Both the position numbers and the translations under genes were made by a program. From Pseudomonas cavernicola (GTDB lineage Bacteria; Pseudomonadota; Gammaproteobacteria; Pseudomonadales; Pseudomonadaceae): 64,000 nt of DNA. Below are positions 1-8,555 of this stretch, piece after piece. Below the pieces are notes generated by a model, which saw nothing but the letters and a program-made list of their open reading frames with translations, searched no databases and was not told the origin of the DNA. The DNA lies in NCBI RefSeq assembly GCF_003596405.1, contig NZ_QYUR01000008.1:1-64000 (forward strand). The letters run 5' to 3'. Within the stretch, counting starts at the first letter, position 1. Each line of letters starts with the position of its first letter.

Positions 1-622
1 CAAGTACGACACCGAACGCGATTTGAACGCCTACAGCTTGGGCGATCTCTCTGCCAGCCTGCGCTGGCAGCCTTGGGCCTCGGTGCGTGGCAAGCCGGTG
101 ACGACCCTGTATGCCACCCTGGGTTTGCCCACTGGCACCAGCCCCTACGACATCAACAGCGACAAAGACCTGTCGACTGGCAGCGGTTATTACAGCATCG
201 GCGGTGGTGCCAACCTATCTTATGTGATCGACCCAGTGGTGCTCTTCGGCTCGCTGGGTTACACCTACAACGTGCCGGTGACCGACATCAATCAGGCGCG
301 TGGCGGGCGCAAGCTGGAGAAAGTCGATCCGGGCTCGACCCTGTCGTTCAGCATGGGCTTTGCCTATGCGCTGTCCTATGACGTTTCGCTCTCCACTTCC
401 TACCAGATGGCGCAGACCTTCAAGCCGACTTACACCTTCGCCGACACCAGCTTCGAGGGTACCGAGCAGACCAGTTCGATCATGAACTTCTCGCTGGGGC
501 TGAGGACCTCGCCAGACTACATCGTCAACATCAATGCCGGCTTTGGCATGACGGAGGACTCGCCCGACGTGTTGTTGGGGGTGTCGATGCCACTGGATAT
601 CAAAGGCCTGAAGGCCCAATAA
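1..622 (+). CDS. Outer-membrane beta-barrel protein, 5'-truncated by the window
   Basis: The reading frame is already open at base 2 and runs to the TAA at 620-622, so the N-terminus lies outside the window; the TTG at 23 is not taken as the start. The roughly 206 visible residues alternate polar and hydrophobic positions in short strands rich in Gly, Tyr, Ser and Thr (for example SLSFSMGFAYALSYDVSLS-type stretches), as expected for outer-membrane beta-strands. The end of the protein (GVSMPLDIKGLKAQ) does not carry the usual terminal aromatic. I do not recognise the exact family. It ends 18 bases before the FadL-like gene and is probably co-transcribed with it, which suggests a shared role in outer-membrane uptake of a hydrophobic substrate (inference). 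Confidence 0.6.
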   Translation, partial: KYDTERDLNAYSLGDLSASLRWQPWASVRGKPVTTLYATLGLPTGTSPYDINSDKDLSTGSGYYSIGGGANLSYVIDPVVLFGSLGYTYNVPVTDINQARGGRKLEKVDPGSTLSFSMGFAYALSYDVSLSTSYQMAQTFKPTYTFADTSFEGTEQTSSIMNFSLGLRTSPDYIVNINAGFGMTEDSPDVLLGVSMPLDIKGLKAQ

Positions 623-640
623 CCCGCGAGCGAGCACGTC

Positions 641-2233
641 ATGACTATGCGTATTTCGCCGCTGGCGCGGGCGATTGCCGGGATCGGCATGCTCTGGATG
701 GGGGTCGCGCAGGCGCAACTGGCGCAGAACCTGACCATCGGCAACCCCAAGGCGATGGCCATGGGCAACGCGATTACCGCGGATTTCAGCGGTATCGACG
801 CGGTGCATTACAACCCCGCGGCCCTGACTAAACTGAAAGGCCGGCAGACCACCGTCAAGTTCATCGCCGGGGTGATGGACATTCGTGCCGACTTCAACGC
901 ACCGCCCGGTTACGGCAGCAACTTTCTCGGTCTGAACGACGATCCAGTCGCCAACAGTTCCAGCCGCACCACGACGTCGGCCATGTATTTGCCGGGGTTG
1001 GGCGGCGCGACCGAGGTGCCGCTGTTGTTCGCGCCGCTGGCGGGCTTGTCGATCAATCCGCCGGGCTCGAAGTTCACCTTCGCCACCAACGTCTACACCC
1101 CGCAGGCGCTGGGTTATTCTCGCGATGACAACGATCCGGCGCGCTACCAGGGTAAGGAAGTGGTGCTGCAGCGCTTGACCTACTTTTCGCCCTCGCTGGG
1201 TTACCAGATGAATGACGAACTGTCACTCGGGTTGTCGATCGGCTTTTCCCATCAGGCGGTAGCGCTCAACCAGGATTTCCGCGCCCCCGGTGTGCTCACT
1301 GGTTTCACCGGCGTGGCCCAGGATGCGCTGTGCACCGTCGATGGCAACCCGTTCGAGGTGCTGCTGAACATTTGTGGCGGTGATCTGGGGCCCTTTACCG
1401 ATATCGCCAACATCGATGTGGACATGCAACAGTCCTTGTCGCCGACCTGGAACGTCGGTTTTCTCTGGGAGCCGAGCGACTGGTTCGCCCTCGGCGCGGT
1501 GTATCAGAGCGAGGCCAAGATGCATCTGCAGGGCCAGTACCGGGTCGACTACTCGCAGGACTGGCAGGGCTTTTGGCAGGGCCTAGACAGCTCGCTGATC
1601 GGCGCGATCTTCAACAGCATCACCCCGGATGGGGTGTTCGACGAGGAGAGGGGCAACGTCTCCATGGATCTGACCTATCCGGCGCATTTCGCCAGTGGGA
1701 TCAAGCTCAAGCCGCATCCGCAATGGCAGATCAACTTCGACCTGAAGTGGACCGACTACAAGGCTTGGGAGAAGTTCGAGTTGGAGTTCGACCAGCCCCT
1801 GGATGTGCTTAAGATCGCCAGTCTGTTCTCACCGGACAATGCCACGGCGACCACCATCACCCTCGATCGTGACTACGAGTCGGTGTGGAGCTGGGCAGTT
1901 GGTGTCGAATATGAGCTCAATGAGCGCCTGAGCCTGCGTGTCGGCTATGAGCCGCGGCCTTCGGCCGTTCCAGGCAATAAGGCGGATATTCTTGCGCCGT
2001 TGGGCGATGCTCAGCTGTACGGGCTCGGCGCTGGTTATCGTTGGGACAAGGACACGGTGATCGATATCGGCTTCAACTATCTGGTCAGCAAGCAGAGCAT
2101 TCCGGCACGCTCCAGTTGCAACATCAACTGCTCGGATATCGACAGCATGGTCTACAACCCCTATGCCGATCTCGATGTCGAAACCAGCGTCAAGGCTTAT
2201 GTGCTGGCGCTGACTTATCGGACCACCTTCTGA
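641..2233 (+). CDS. OmpP1/FadL/TodX family outer-membrane transporter
   Basis: A 530-residue protein that starts with a signal peptide (about residues 1-25, ending VAQA). The mature N-terminus has the FadL-family layout: NPKAMAMGNA, then SGIDAVHYNPAAL, corresponding to the plug/hatch segment with its conserved Asn-Pro-Ala. The rest is a long run of beta-strands, ending in an aromatic residue (LTYRTTF) typical of outer-membrane barrels. Members import long-chain fatty acids or aromatic and aliphatic hydrocarbons across the outer membrane; the substrate here cannot be read from sequence. Length is slightly above the usual 430-480 residues. It lies between the upstream barrel gene and a MalM-like gene that begins 1 base after its stop, so the three look like one operon. 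Confidence 0.85.
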   Translation: MTMRISPLARAIAGIGMLWMGVAQAQLAQNLTIGNPKAMAMGNAITADFSGIDAVHYNPAALTKLKGRQTTVKFIAGVMDIRADFNAPPGYGSNFLGLNDDPVANSSSRTTTSAMYLPGLGGATEVPLLFAPLAGLSINPPGSKFTFATNVYTPQALGYSRDDNDPARYQGKEVVLQRLTYFSPSLGYQMNDELSLGLSIGFSHQAVALNQDFRAPGVLTGFTGVAQDALCTVDGNPFEVLLNICGGDLGPFTDIANIDVDMQQSLSPTWNVGFLWEPSDWFALGAVYQSEAKMHLQGQYRVDYSQDWQGFWQGLDSSLIGAIFNSITPDGVFDEERGNVSMDLTYPAHFASGIKLKPHPQWQINFDLKWTDYKAWEKFELEFDQPLDVLKIASLFSPDNATATTITLDRDYESVWSWAVGVEYELNERLSLRVGYEPRPSAVPGNKADILAPLGDAQLYGLGAGYRWDKDTVIDIGFNYLVSKQSIPARSSCNINCSDIDSMVYNPYADLDVETSVKAYVLALTYRTTF

Positions 2234-2234
2234 T

Positions 2235-3398
2235 ATGCGTAGCCTACTGCTGCTCCTAACTCTCGTTGGTCTGGCCTCGGTGCAGGCCAGCAACGGCAAG
2301 TACTTGACCTGGGTCGATGATCAGGGGCGGGTGCACAACACCTTTGTCGATGGCAATTTCGCTAAACAGCAGCACCAGGCCGCGCGGCGAATCAGCCAAA
2401 GCGATCAGGCGCGGATGAACGATGATTCGGCAACGCGCTGGCCCGGCAGCAAAAACAATGGCGAAAGCAAACGCCGCTATTACACCTGGGTGGATGCCAG
2501 CGGCAATTTGCAGAACAGCTTCTATGCCGGCACCCAACAAACGGCAGGGAAGAGCGATGTGCTGCTGCCCAATGGCGAGCGTTCCGGTGAGTACATCGAT
2601 GCCGATGTGCTGGAGGGGCGCAACTTTGTTCGCCCTGAGCACGGCAGCCCGTACTACACCTGGGTCGATGAGCAAGGGCGAATGCACAACTCAGCGGTGC
2701 CGGAGCAAGGTCGCGGGTCAGTGCAGAGGGCGACTGGTGACGGGCTGCCGGTCAAGTACACCGAGGGTCGCCAGGTCGAATTTGCCAACAAGACAGCGGT
2801 ATTGCCATCCCTGGATGGCCAGCCCACGGCGGCGATGCAAGCATTATTGGCTGGAGCCCAGGGAAGCGCGGGGGATGGGCTCTATCAAAGCCTGCTGGAC
2901 CAGTGCTGTGGGCAGCTGCCTGACGATGCGTTTACTGAACTGTCGGTGCAAGAACCTCGTTACGAGGAGCTCAATCGCTTCTCGCCGAGCTTTGATTTCC
3001 CCATGGGCCGCAGTTACTACGCGGCGCTGAAGCTGCCGCGCTCACAGCGTACGTATGGGTTGCGCGTACGCAGCTTTGCGAATAAGCAGGTGGTCTATCC
3101 CTCGCTACTGTTTCTCGATGAGGCCAAACGCCCAACGCGGCTAGTCAGCGATGCGGTCTATCAACTGCATGGCGAGACCTGGTATCGCTATGCCTTTATC
3201 GAAGGCACTGTGCCGGTCAAGGCTGCGGAAGGTGAACGCTACGTGTTGCTGCTCACCACCGACGAGGATCGTCATCTACAGACCCTAGACAACAAGCTGT
3301 TCAAGCGGCCGTTACAGGACCTGGCAGTGAATGACGCAGGAATGCAAACCCATGAGCATGCCGATCAGGGTGGTTTTGAGTTGGCGATCGTGCGTTAA
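2235..3398 (+). CDS. MalM-like periplasmic protein with three YYTWVD repeats
   Basis: A 387-residue secreted protein with signal peptide (residues 1-18, ending VQA). The first half holds three copies of a short module with the core Y-x-T-W-V-D-x-x-G-x-hydrophobic-x-N (around residues 23, 82 and 141), related to the DUF4124-type TWVD module. The second half (about 210-387), with FPMGRSYYAALKLP and the long beta-rich stretch after it, resembles the MalM (maltose operon periplasmic protein) domain. The start follows the stop of the FadL-like gene by one base. The gene is followed by a bidirectional terminator. The role is unknown; cell-envelope location is likely. Two pairs of cysteines (QCCGQL) might form disulfides. 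Confidence 0.75.
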   Translation: MRSLLLLLTLVGLASVQASNGKYLTWVDDQGRVHNTFVDGNFAKQQHQAARRISQSDQARMNDDSATRWPGSKNNGESKRRYYTWVDASGNLQNSFYAGTQQTAGKSDVLLPNGERSGEYIDADVLEGRNFVRPEHGSPYYTWVDEQGRMHNSAVPEQGRGSVQRATGDGLPVKYTEGRQVEFANKTAVLPSLDGQPTAAMQALLAGAQGSAGDGLYQSLLDQCCGQLPDDAFTELSVQEPRYEELNRFSPSFDFPMGRSYYAALKLPRSQRTYGLRVRSFANKQVVYPSLLFLDEAKRPTRLVSDAVYQLHGETWYRYAFIEGTVPVKAAEGERYVLLLTTDEDRHLQTLDNKLFKRPLQDLAVNDAGMQTHEHADQGGFELAIVR

Positions 3399-3430
3399 CC
3401 TCAACGCTGGCCAGCTAACTGCGAAAAGCC

Positions 3431-3457
3431 AAAAGCCCGGCGCTAGGCCGGGCTTTT
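3431..3457. terminator. Bidirectional rho-independent terminator
   Basis: AAAAGCCCGGC and GCCGGGCTTTT form a perfect 11-bp stem with the 5-base loop GCTAG. A on the left and T on the right let it stop transcription from both the MalM-like gene (plus) and the ATP-grasp gene (minus), which converge here. Confidence 0.9.
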
Positions 3458-3485
3458 GGTGGTGGTGGGTCAGCCTGCTCCTGGA

Positions 3486-4472
3486 TCAGATCTCCGCTTG
3501 ATGCACATGGCCGAACAACTGCTGTGCGAAGCGCATGCGCTCTTCCGGGGTTTCCTGGATGCCTTGGGCTTTCAGTTCCGCCAGACGCGCCTCGACAGCA
3601 TGGGCGCGATGTACCAAGCCGCAGTCGTTAGCGATCTGGATATTCAGGCCGGGGCGGGCGTTGAGTTCGAGAATCAACGGGCCTTTGTCCTGATCCAGCA
3701 CCATGTCCACGCCGATATAACCCAGGCCACATAGCTCATAGCAGCCGGAAGCCAGCTTCATAAAGCCATCCCAGTTCGGTAGCTGTACGCCGTCCACCGC
3801 ATTGGTGGTGTCCGGGTGTTTGCTGATCTTGTTGTTCAGCCAGGTACCGCGCAACGTCACCCCAGTCGCCAGGTCGACACCGACGCCGATGGCGCCCTGG
3901 TGCAGGTTGGCTTTGCCGCCGGACTGTCGAGTTGGCAGGCGCAGCATGGCCATTACCGGGTAGCCCATCAGCACGATGATGCGGATGTCGGGTACGCCTT
4001 CGTAGCTGATGCTTTTGAAGATTTGATCCGGTGTTACGCGGTATTCGATCAGCGCGCGGTCGCGATGCCCACCCAGTGAATAGAGCCCGGTGAGGATGCT
4101 GGAGATCTGATGCTCGAGCTCTTCATGGCTGACTATCTTGCCGGAGACGGTGCGGTAGCGATCCTCGAAGCGGTCGGCGATCACCGTGATGCCGTCACCG
4201 CCAGCACCTTGCGCCGGCTTGATCACGAAGTCGCTACGCTCGCCGATGATCTCGTTGAGCTTGTCGATCTGCTTCTCGGTTTCGATGACCCCGTACATCT
4301 CGGGCACATGGATACCGGCCTCGATGGCGCGCTGCTTGGTGATGATCTTGTCATCGACAATCGGGTAGAGGTGCCGTTTGTTGTACTTCAGCACATAGTC
4401 CGCATTGCGCCGGTTGATGCCCATGATGCCTTTGGCTTCAAGGGCCTTCCACGTCTTCCAGAGACCGATCAT
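3486..4472 (-). CDS. Alpha-L-glutamate ligase-like (RimK-type ATP-grasp) protein
   Basis: A 328-residue ATP-grasp enzyme of the RimK-related group. Visible motifs are FVIKPAQGAGGDGI (ATP-binding loop, about residue 82), a central basic and glycine-rich stretch RLPTRQSGGKANLHQGA, and the metal-binding end LELNARPGLNIQIAN (about residue 275). RimK itself adds glutamates to ribosomal protein S6; the substrate of this paralogue is not known. It is the last gene of a three-gene operon, 3 bases after the 7TM transglutaminase-like gene. Such operons (retropepsin-like protease, inactive transglutaminase/7TM, ATP-grasp) have been linked to osmotolerance in pseudomonads under the name rlo; I cite that from memory. 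Confidence 0.85.
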   Translation of the reverse strand: MIGLWKTWKALEAKGIMGINRRNADYVLKYNKRHLYPIVDDKIITKQRAIEAGIHVPEMYGVIETEKQIDKLNEIIGERSDFVIKPAQGAGGDGITVIADRFEDRYRTVSGKIVSHEELEHQISSILTGLYSLGGHRDRALIEYRVTPDQIFKSISYEGVPDIRIIVLMGYPVMAMLRLPTRQSGGKANLHQGAIGVGVDLATGVTLRGTWLNNKISKHPDTTNAVDGVQLPNWDGFMKLASGCYELCGLGYIGVDMVLDQDKGPLILELNARPGLNIQIANDCGLVHRAHAVEARLAELKAQGIQETPEERMRFAQQLFGHVHQAEI

Positions 4473-4475
4473 GGC

Positions 4476-6002
4476 TCAATCCTTCAGGAAGGCTTTGAAG
4501 CGGAACAGCTCGGTCAGGCGGTAGCCGCGATAACGGCCCATCGCGAGCATGAAGCCCACCAGCATCAGCAGTACGGCCGGGAAGGTGAAGACGAAGTAAT
4601 TCAGCTCAGGCACGCTCATCAACAGGTGCGCCAGGGCCGCGGCGAACAGCGTGCCGACCCCCACTTTCATCGCATGACCACCGCCACGCTCTTCCCAGGT
4701 GATCGACAGGCGTTCGATGGTCATGGTCAGAATGACCATCGGGAACAGGGCAACCGACAGGCCGCGCTCCAGGCCGAGTTTGTGACTGAACAGGCTAATG
4801 GCAGCGATCAGTACCACGACGAAGGTCAGCACCACGGAGAGTCTGGGCAACATCTGCAGCTTGAGGTGCTCAAGGTAGGAGCGCAGCGACAAGCCGAGCG
4901 CGGTGATGATGGTGAACAGCACGATGCCGAAGCCCAATTGGGTTTCGCGGAAGGCCAGGGCGATCAGCACCGGAGTGAAGGTGCCGAGGGTCTGCAGGCC
5001 GATCAGGTTGCGCAGGACCAGAATCACCAGCACGCCGAGCGGGATCATGACCATGATCATGAAAGTTTGCTGAGTTTGCAGCGGCAGGCCGTACAGCGAG
5101 TATTCGAGGAAGTCGGCGTCGGTGCTCTCGTCGGTCAACTTGGCCAGGCGGATGGCATTCATCTCGCTGTTGTTCAGACTGAAGCTGACTTGGACTTTCT
5201 TGCCACCTTCGATGTTGACCAGGTTGTCATCGCCAGTCCACCAGACCAGGCGGTCGACCGGCAGGCCCTGTTCGCCGGTTTCCGGGCTGAAGTACAGCCA
5301 GTTTTCACCGTCGAAGCTGCGCAGCCAGAGTTCTGGGCTCTGCGGTTGATCGGCAACCAGGCGAATTGTGTGGACACGCTCCATTGGCACATGGGCGATG
5401 GACAGCAGCAGCTCGATGGTTTTGGCTTTGTTCGGTGTTGACGCATCGCCAGCGAGCAGCAGTTTGACGTTGTCGTCGTTGACGTTGTTGACCCGCTTGA
5501 TGGTCTCGCTGATGAAGGTTTCCACGTCCGCCGAATGCTGCCGAATCGGGGCCAGTAGGGCTTCTGCGGCAATCTTCTCCGGGCCTTCTACGGCAATGCT
5601 GTCACGGAAGATCGGGCCCTTGGCCTTGGGCTTCTCGCCACTGTAGCGTTTGGTCAGCACCAGGCGGTAGTAGAGTGTTTGTTTACCGCTGGCCCGGCGG
5701 GCCGACCAGGTGACCTTACGGTTGCCGTCGATGCGGTTAATGCTCACGCCATAGTTGTTCGAGATGAAACTCTCGTTAAGGCTGACGTAGTCCTGGCTCA
5801 GCGGCGGCACGAACATCTGCACTTTGACCGGATTTTTCGGGCTGGCCTGGAACTCGACTTTGGCATCGATATTCCACAGATCATCGGTTTCATCCTCGGT
5901 GATCGGGATGCCAACAATAAAAATCTGGTATGCCGTAATCAGAATGCCCAAGGTCACCAGAATGGTGATCAGGACTTTCAGATGTAGGTTAAGAGAGCGC
6001 AT
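4476..6002 (-). CDS. Inactive transglutaminase fused to 7-TM membrane domain
   Basis: A 508-residue inner-membrane protein. Residues 8-30 are an N-terminal membrane anchor, then a periplasmic domain of about 240 residues with transglutaminase-like features but no obvious Cys-His-Asp triad, then seven hydrophobic helices from about residue 315 to 490 (starting FMIMVMIPLGVLVILVL). This matches the Transglut_i_TM plus 7TM_transglut architecture. It lies 5 bases after the protease gene and 3 bases before the ATP-grasp gene on the same strand, so the three products probably act together at the envelope. The biochemical role is unknown; an osmotic-stress function is known for related loci (recalled). 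Confidence 0.85.
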   Translation of the reverse strand: MRSLNLHLKVLITILVTLGILITAYQIFIVGIPITEDETDDLWNIDAKVEFQASPKNPVKVQMFVPPLSQDYVSLNESFISNNYGVSINRIDGNRKVTWSARRASGKQTLYYRLVLTKRYSGEKPKAKGPIFRDSIAVEGPEKIAAEALLAPIRQHSADVETFISETIKRVNNVNDDNVKLLLAGDASTPNKAKTIELLLSIAHVPMERVHTIRLVADQPQSPELWLRSFDGENWLYFSPETGEQGLPVDRLVWWTGDDNLVNIEGGKKVQVSFSLNNSEMNAIRLAKLTDESTDADFLEYSLYGLPLQTQQTFMIMVMIPLGVLVILVLRNLIGLQTLGTFTPVLIALAFRETQLGFGIVLFTIITALGLSLRSYLEHLKLQMLPRLSVVLTFVVVLIAAISLFSHKLGLERGLSVALFPMVILTMTIERLSITWEERGGGHAMKVGVGTLFAAALAHLLMSVPELNYFVFTFPAVLLMLVGFMLAMGRYRGYRLTELFRFKAFLKD

Positions 6003-6007
6003 GTGAA

Positions 6008-6544
6008 TTACTCGGCAGAGTTTGCGTCGGTGGCGCAGCCGGGTTTCCCTGCTGCGTATTTAAGGCTCGGATCGACCAGTGCATCGAAGCGTTTGAGTGC
6101 TTCGGAACCAATCAAAAGCGGGTATTGGAAGGCGCTGCGGTCAGTCAAGTTCACTTCGATGCTGCGTAAGGCTTTGCCCATACAGATATCCAGCTCGATC
6201 ACCGGGCGCGCAGTGTAGGTTTTTTCTTCCTCGGGATCGTAGTCGCCAGCGCGTCGTTTGATCTTGCTGATACGTGCCAGCGGGCGCTCGATGGGATGGG
6301 CGTGGGCATCGTCGACGGCTAAATAAAAACGCACCCAGGTCTCGCCATTACGCTTGAAGCGCTTGATGTCACGTGCGCTCAGGGAAGCCGTTTTAGCGCC
6401 GGTATCCAGTTTGGCGGCCACTTGCTGGTTGATATCGGTCAGTTGAGCGTATTCGTTCAGACCATAGATGGTCTTGTCGGCGGCGAGACTCATGCCGGGC
6501 AATAGAATCAGGCAAAACAGCAGGGCTAAGGGCTTGAGTCTCAT
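6008..6544 (-). CDS. Retropepsin-like (ATP-dependent zinc protease family) protein
   Basis: I chose the ATG at 6544, giving 178 residues, because it is preceded by AGGAC and begins a clear signal peptide (MRLKPLALLFCLILLPGMSLA); the open frame extends upstream to 6682 without supporting features. The mature protein carries KLDTGAKTASLSA (about residue 45), the D-T-G-A core of the retropepsin-like fold, and fits the family once called putative ATP-dependent zinc protease (RimB-like). It is the first gene of the operon with the 7TM transglutaminase-like and ATP-grasp genes. Partners and substrate are unknown. Family assignment is secure; protease activity is inferred. Confidence 0.85.
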   Translation of the reverse strand: MRLKPLALLFCLILLPGMSLAADKTIYGLNEYAQLTDINQQVAAKLDTGAKTASLSARDIKRFKRNGETWVRFYLAVDDAHAHPIERPLARISKIKRRAGDYDPEEEKTYTARPVIELDICMGKALRSIEVNLTDRSAFQYPLLIGSEALKRFDALVDPSLKYAAGKPGCATDANSAE

Positions 6545-6763
6545 AAGTCCTAAAGGTGTATCGCGATTATCGGGCCAGGGTATCGGCGGCGTAGCAGAGT
6601 CAGTCCGGCGCGCCAGGCGTGGAAGTTTAGCAGGCAGTACACAGGCGCCTCGCCAGGCGCATACGGGGCGGCATTCTAACATGGGGATTTTCTGCGGCGA
6701 CAGGCGCTTATGTGTGTTTCTGCAAGGAGGTTCGGTGAATTTTAATCTTTTGCTTATTAAAAG

Positions 6764-6848
6764 ATTGTCGACAATAGCTTTGGTTCGTTTGACAGATCAC
6801 CTCTGTTTAGGTAGTTTTTGCCAAAATCTTTAACGGTGTGTCGACAAT
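6764..6848 (+). promoter_or_regulatory. Paired palindromic operators of the prp GntR regulator
   Basis: ATTGTCGACAAT at 6764-6775 is a perfect 12-bp palindrome; TGTGTCGACAAT at 6837-6848 repeats ten of its twelve bases. TTGTCGACAA fits the T-x-G-T-x-x-A-C-x-A pattern known for FadR-type GntR regulators, and the next gene is one. The centres are 73 bp apart, close to seven helical turns. The second copy ends directly at the gntR start codon, where it replaces a good ribosome-binding site. Autoregulation of the whole prp operon is the likely outcome. Confidence 0.65.
6789..6817 (+). promoter_or_regulatory. Possible sigma70 promoter of the prp operon
   Basis: TTGACA at 6789-6794 is a consensus -35 box. 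A 17-base spacer leads to TAGTTT at 6812-6817, a weak -10. The site lies between the two GntR palindromes, so a regulator bound to both could block or loop it out. The rest of the gap 6545-6763 shows no other feature apart from A/T-rich sequence. Confidence 0.4.
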
Positions 6849-7589
6849 ATGCAGGGTGTTATCGAGTCCCCCCTGATCGCTCAAGACGAATCCGAGACGC
6901 TTTCTGAGCATGTCTTTCGCCGTATCCAGGCGGCCATCGTCAAGGGTGAGATTGCTCCCGGCAGCAAGATCTCCGAGCCTGAGCTGGCGCGCACTTACGG
7001 CATCAGTCGCGGCCCGCTACGGGAAGCGATTCATCGCCTGGAAGGGCAGAAGCTACTGGTGCGGGTGCCGCATGTCGGCGCGCGAGTGGTCTCGCTCAGC
7101 CATGCCGAGCTGATCGAACTCTACGAAATTCGCGAGTCGTTGGAAGGTATGGCCTGTCGTTTGGCTGCCGAACGCATGAGTCAGGCCGAAATCGATGAGC
7201 TGCGCCGGGTGCTGGACACCCATGAGCGCGACGCGGCTTTCCAGGCAGGAGTCGGCTACTACCAGCAGGAAGGCGATTTCGACTTCCACTACCGAATCAT
7301 CCAGGGCAGCGGTAATCGCACCCTGTCGCAGATGCTCTGCGGTGAGCTGTACCAGTTGGTGCGGATGTACCGCATCCAGTTCTCCGCCGTGCCGAATCGG
7401 CCACGTCAGGCCTTTGCCGAACATCACCGAATTCTCGATGCCATCGCCGAACGTGACGGCGAGATGGCCGAGCTGCTGATGCGCCGTCACATCGGTGCCT
7501 CCAAGCGCAATATCGAACGCCACTATCAAGAGGCATCCGCCAGACAAGGCGTGCCGGTCAAGACAGCCACTCCACGAGGTGAGTCATGA
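6849..7589 (+). CDS. GntR/FadR-family regulator of the propionate operon
   Basis: A 246-residue regulator. Residues 15-80 form the winged helix-turn-helix typical of GntR proteins ([26 protein letters not shown] recognition helix), and residues 95-220 form the all-helical FCD ligand domain, with acidic/His metal-ligand positions in the DFDFHYRI and AEHHRIL segments. It heads the prp genes, and its TGA overlaps the prpB ATG by four bases (ATGA), so it is the first gene of the operon. In pseudomonads this GntR protein, rather than the sigma54 activator PrpR of enterics, is usually beside prpB. 2-Methylcitrate or propionyl-CoA is a plausible effector (inference). Confidence 0.9.
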   Translation: MQGVIESPLIAQDESETLSEHVFRRIQAAIVKGEIAPGSKISEPELARTYGISRGPLREAIHRLEGQKLLVRVPHVGARVVSLSHAELIELYEIRESLEGMACRLAAERMSQAEIDELRRVLDTHERDAAFQAGVGYYQQEGDFDFHYRIIQGSGNRTLSQMLCGELYQLVRMYRIQFSAVPNRPRQAFAEHHRILDAIAERDGEMAELLMRRHIGASKRNIERHYQEASARQGVPVKTATPRGES

Positions 7590-8488
7590 GTCAGAGTTCT
7601 TCCATTCAGAGCACTCCAGGTCAGCGTTTCCGCGATGCGGTAGCCAGCGAACAGCCATTGCAAGTGGTCGGCGCAATCAATGCCAACCATGCGCTGCTGG
7701 CCAAGCGTGCCGGCTTCAAGGCGATCTACCTGTCCGGCGGCGGCGTTGCGGCCGGCTCCCTGGGGCTGCCGGATTTGGGCATCACTGGGCTGGATGATGT
7801 GCTCACCGATGTACGCCGGATCACTGACGTGTGCGACCTGCCGTTGCTGGTGGATGTCGACACGGGTTTTGGTTCTTCGGCATTCAACGTCGCGCGAACC
7901 GTCAAGTCGATGATCAAGTTCGGCGCCGCGGCGATCCATATCGAGGATCAGGTGGGTGCCAAGCGCTGTGGCCACCGGCCGAATAAAGAGATTGTCTCGC
8001 AGCAGGAAATGGTCGATCGGATCAAGGCGGCAGTCGATGCGCGCACCGATGACAGTTTCGTGATCATGGCGCGTACCGATGCGCTGGCGGTGGAGGGGCT
8101 GCAATCGGCGCTCGACCGTGCGGCGGCCTGCATCGAGGCGGGCGCCGACATGGTCTTCCCGGAGGCCATCACCGAACTGGAGATGTACAAGCTGTTTGCC
8201 GACAAAGTGAAGGCACCGATTCTGGCCAACATCACCGAGTTCGGTGCCACGCCGCTGTTTACCACTGAAGAGTTGGCCTCGGCCAATGTTTCCTTGGTGC
8301 TCTATCCGCTGTCGGCGTTCCGCGCCATGAACAAGGCGGCGGAAAATGTCTACACCGCGATTCGTCGTGACGGCACCCAGAAGAACGTGATCGACACCAT
8401 GCAGACCCGCATGGAGTTGTACGAGCGCATCAATTATCACGCTTTCGAGCAAAGCCTCGACGCGTTGTTTGCGCAAAAGAAAAACTGA
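7586..8488 (+). CDS. prpB: 2-Methylisocitrate lyase
   Basis: A 300-residue enzyme of the isocitrate lyase/PEP mutase superfamily. It cleaves 2-methylisocitrate to pyruvate and succinate, the last step of the methylcitrate cycle. Visible landmarks are [18 protein letters not shown] near residue 45, the metal-binding DVDTGFG near 90, and the catalytic loop [11 protein letters not shown] near 125 with the K-R-C-G-H signature. Length is typical (about 290-300). The ATG overlaps the gntR stop, which shows translational coupling. prpC follows after 67 bases. Confidence 0.97.
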   Translation: MSQSSSIQSTPGQRFRDAVASEQPLQVVGAINANHALLAKRAGFKAIYLSGGGVAAGSLGLPDLGITGLDDVLTDVRRITDVCDLPLLVDVDTGFGSSAFNVARTVKSMIKFGAAAIHIEDQVGAKRCGHRPNKEIVSQQEMVDRIKAAVDARTDDSFVIMARTDALAVEGLQSALDRAAACIEAGADMVFPEAITELEMYKLFADKVKAPILANITEFGATPLFTTEELASANVSLVLYPLSAFRAMNKAAENVYTAIRRDGTQKNVIDTMQTRMELYERINYHAFEQSLDALFAQKKN

Positions 8489-8555
8489 TTGAACGAACCG
8501 ATTTCTCACATCGAAATTGCAGTATCCGACAACAAATTCAAAGCGGGAGAGAGCA

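Noticed and set aside
4110..5441. A 443-codon plus-strand frame rich in Gln, His and Asp
   Set aside because: Antisense to the 7TM transglutaminase-like gene; composition arises from reverse reading of membrane helices.
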